From: Desulfuromonadales bacterium
Lineage (GTDB): Bacteria > Desulfobacterota > Desulfuromonadia > Desulfuromonadales > UBA2294
DNA length: 6,728 nt
Direction: 5' to 3'
Assembly: GCA_030591795.1 (NCBI GenBank)
Contig: JAUVAJ010000100.1
Location: 1 to 6,728, forward strand
Both the position numbers and the translations under genes were made by a program. The stretch's first letter is position 1. Each line of letters opens with the position of its first letter. Positions 5,137 to 6,728 of this stretch are shown piece by piece. The notes beneath the pieces are model-generated. The model did not search any database and had not been told where the DNA came from. It saw nothing but the letters and a program-made list of their open reading frames with translations.

Positions 5137-5774
5137 ACGCCATTCTTTTTGATCTGGATAATACGCTCTACAACCCGGCGCACGACCTGTTTTCGTTGAT
5201 CGATGTCCGGATCAACCGGTTCATGCGTGATGTAGCCGAGATCCCGCACGCCGAAGTCGACGGACTACGCCGACGCTACTGGCAGAACTACGGTGCGACC
5301 CTACAGGGATTGATTCGTCATCACGCAATCGATCCGGAGTCTTATCTCGACTACGTCCATGATGTCGACGTTACGACCCGGATCAAGCCGGACCACGACC
5401 TGCGCAATAGCCTGGCCAAGCTACAAGCGCCCTGCTATATCTTCACTAACGGCTCGCAGCAGCACGCCGAGCGGGTCACCCAGGCACTGGGTATCACCGA
5501 ATTGTTTGCCGATATCTTTGATATTCGCATCGCCGCTTATCAGCCAAAACCAAACCCGGAACCATACCACGGTGTGCTGCAGGCACTCGGCATCCCGGCA
5601 ACAGAGTGTGTCATGATCGAGGATTCAGTAGAAAATCTGCGCCAGGCCAGAGAGCTCGGCATGAAAACCATTCTCGTGCATAGCGGGCAAACAGTCACCG
5701 GCTTTGACCTTCAGGTCGGGACCGCGGCAGCTGCCGCTGAAGCCGTCTGGCAGTGGGCACAAACTCCAGATTAA
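5133..5774 (+). CDS. HAD-superfamily phosphatase, pyrimidine 5'-nucleotidase-like
   Basis: Encodes 213 residues with all four HAD motifs. Motif I is FDLDNTLY (D7 nucleophile, D9 acid/base), motif II is FTNGS (T105), motif III is K139 in YQPKPNPEPY, and motif IV is IEDS (E163, D164). A helical cap lies between motif I and II (about 14-85). The DNTLYNP opening and the FTNGSQQHAERV motif II resemble the pyrimidine 5'-nucleotidase (SDT1-like) subgroup, which dephosphorylates UMP/CMP or related monophosphates. Other small phosphoesters are possible. The ATG overlaps the HIT stop codon by 4 bp and has no strong Shine-Dalgarno, again pointing to coupling. With the HIT enzyme upstream, a nucleotide-housekeeping role is a reasonable inference. 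Confidence 0.88.
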   Translation: MNAILFDLDNTLYNPAHDLFSLIDVRINRFMRDVAEIPHAEVDGLRRRYWQNYGATLQGLIRHHAIDPESYLDYVHDVDVTTRIKPDHDLRNSLAKLQAPCYIFTNGSQQHAERVTQALGITELFADIFDIRIAAYQPKPNPEPYHGVLQALGIPATECVMIEDSVENLRQARELGMKTILVHSGQTVTGFDLQVGTAAAAAEAVWQWAQTPD

Positions 5775-5777
5775 CCG

Positions 5778-5790
5778 GGTGCTTAACACC
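5778..5790 (+). other. Weak hairpin after the HAD gene
   Basis: GGTG (5778-5781) and CACC (5787-5790) form a 4-bp stem with a 5-nt loop, extended by one G-T pair, then TTAAAAATAA. Too short and with too little T to be a good terminator; it may cause partial attenuation between the HAD gene and the downstream pair. Confidence 0.25.
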
Positions 5791-5838
5791 TTAAAAATAA
5801 ACCGGATCGACGGATGCAAAAACAGGAGGAGGAAGGGC

Positions 5839-6141
5839 ATGCAGACAAGAGGAATGATTGCAATACTAATGGCATTGGCAACCGTGATGTTGTTGACCGC
5901 AACCACAGCTTTGGCAAAAATCAGGGAGCAGGATCGCAACAGCGACATCAGTCGCCATGTTAAGGGCCACTCGACTGACCGGGTTCTCTGTGTCGACGGC
6001 ATGAAAATATTCCAGACCGTCGCCTTTGGCGCCGGCAACGGTTATGGTGCCGCGATATCAAATATCCAGCTTTATGAAGAAAAAAATGGCAAGGTGGTTC
6101 CGGCAACTTGTACCGACAAACGCAAGAACAAAAAGAAATAG
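5839..6141 (+). CDS. Small secreted protein, hypothetical
   Basis: Encodes 100 residues. The start at 5839 is set by an exceptionally strong purine-rich ribosome binding site (AGGAGGAGGAAGGG, 5824-5837). The frame is open further upstream into the HAD gene but only this start has such a site. Residues 1-26 are a signal peptide with a long hydrophobic core and cleavage after TTALA. The mature 74 residues have two cysteines, C51 and C91, which could form one disulfide in the periplasm, with a glycine-rich middle (FGAGNGYGAAISNIQLYEE) and a basic tail ending in KNKKK. I know of similar small secreted hypotheticals in deltaproteobacteria but no functional family. It ends 6 bp before nfo, so the two are probably co-transcribed despite the unlike locations of the products. 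Confidence 0.75.
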   Translation: MQTRGMIAILMALATVMLLTATTALAKIREQDRNSDISRHVKGHSTDRVLCVDGMKIFQTVAFGAGNGYGAAISNIQLYEEKNGKVVPATCTDKRKNKKK

Positions 6142-6147
6142 ACGGCC

Positions 6148-6728
6148 ATGACTCCAACAAAGAACAAACAACCGATCGGCGCCCATGTCTCGATCAGCGG
6201 CTCAATAGATCTCGCCATCGGTCGCGGCGAAGAGCTCGGCTGTACGGCAATTCAGATCTTTACCAAAAACGCCAACCAGTGGCGCGGCAAACCGATCACC
6301 ACGGCGAGCGCCGAGGCGTTCAAGGCCGCCCGGGAGAAGAGCCCGATCGGACCGATCATCGCTCACGACACCTATCTGATCAATCTGGCCGCCCCCGACG
6401 ATGAAAAATGGGCCAAATCCAAAGCCGCCTTTCTGGATGAACTCGAACGCTGCGCCTTGCTCGGCGTAACTGACCTGGTTATGCACCCCGGTTCGCATCT
6501 TGGCACCGGTGAGGATGTCGGCATCGAACGTAATGCCCTCGCCTTCCGCGAAATTTTCCAGGAGGCGCCGGCTTCGGTTCGGGTGTTGATCGAAATAACC
6601 GCCGGTCAAGGGAGCAACCTCGGTTACAAATTCGAACATATCGCCGCGCTCATGGACAAGGTGCCAAGCGGCAATTTCGGCGTCTGTTTCGACACCTGTC
6701 ACGCCCTGGCGGCCGGTTATGACCTGAC
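6148..6728 (+). CDS. nfo: Endonuclease IV (AP endonuclease), N-terminal part, cut by window end
   Basis: 193 codons are visible before the right edge, about two thirds of the usual 280-odd residues. Endonuclease IV cleaves the DNA backbone 5' of abasic sites in base-excision repair, using three zinc ions in a TIM barrel. The opening IGAHVSISGS (10-19) and FTKNANQW (38-45) are family hallmarks. The metal ligands present here are H73 (IIAHDTYLINL), H113 (VMHPGSH), E149 (LIEITAGQGSNLG), D182 and H185 (CFDTCHALAAGYD). Their spacing matches E. coli Nfo H69, H109, E145, D179 and H182; the remaining ligands lie outside the window. No strong Shine-Dalgarno precedes ATG 6148, but it is the only start compatible with the family N-terminus. 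Translation may depend on ribosomes leaving the upstream gene, 6 bp away. Confidence 0.96.
   Translation, partial: MTPTKNKQPIGAHVSISGSIDLAIGRGEELGCTAIQIFTKNANQWRGKPITTASAEAFKAAREKSPIGPIIAHDTYLINLAAPDDEKWAKSKAAFLDELERCALLGVTDLVMHPGSHLGTGEDVGIERNALAFREIFQEAPASVRVLIEITAGQGSNLGYKFEHIAALMDKVPSGNFGVCFDTCHALAAGYDL

Noticed and set aside
6202..6702. Minus-strand open frame of 166 codons opposite nfo.
   Set aside because: The plus strand carries a clear endonuclease IV with correctly spaced metal ligands; no start signal supports the antisense frame.

Overview
The window looks like ordinary chromosomal DNA from a Gram-negative bacterium. The protein flavour (DapF beginning MKFTKMHGAGNDYVYI, a CigR/RcnB-like periplasmic protein, a TM2-domain protein, small secreted hypotheticals) fits a deltaproteobacterium of the Desulfuromonas/Geobacter/Pelobacter type. 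That placement rests on recognition alone and is moderately sure. There is no rRNA, tRNA, CRISPR array, transposase or phage gene.

Layout. From 1 to 3660 every gene lies on the minus strand. Read from the left these are the 5' part of rmuC (cut by the window edge), a 64-aa zinc-ribbon protein, a Dabb-domain protein, a double-TM2 membrane protein and a secreted CigR-like protein. The last three form one operon transcribed from about 2440 towards 1199. A gene-free stretch (2379-2818) follows. It holds a 166-bp foldback, MITE-like element (2550-2715) and a strong GC hairpin (2775-2804) that probably ends the next minus-strand unit, a 74-aa hypothetical protein plus an ETHE1/glyoxalase-II-like metallo-beta-lactamase-fold hydrolase. 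The strands diverge in 3661-3874.

From 3875 to the right edge all genes lie on the plus strand. dapF (diaminopimelate epimerase), a HIT-family nucleotide-binding hydrolase and a HAD phosphatase of the pyrimidine-5'-nucleotidase type are chained by two 4-bp ATGA overlaps. After 64 bp come a small secreted protein with a very strong ribosome binding site and then nfo (endonuclease IV), truncated by the window end.

Functionally the plus-strand block joins lysine/peptidoglycan precursor synthesis with nucleotide housekeeping and abasic-site repair. rmuC at the other end is also a DNA-maintenance gene, but it is in a separate transcription unit. I do not see a convincing new defence, biosynthetic or mobile system. 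The items most worth a second look are the foldback element, the CigR-TM2-Dabb operon, and the two small uncharacterised proteins tied to the MBL-fold gene and to nfo.
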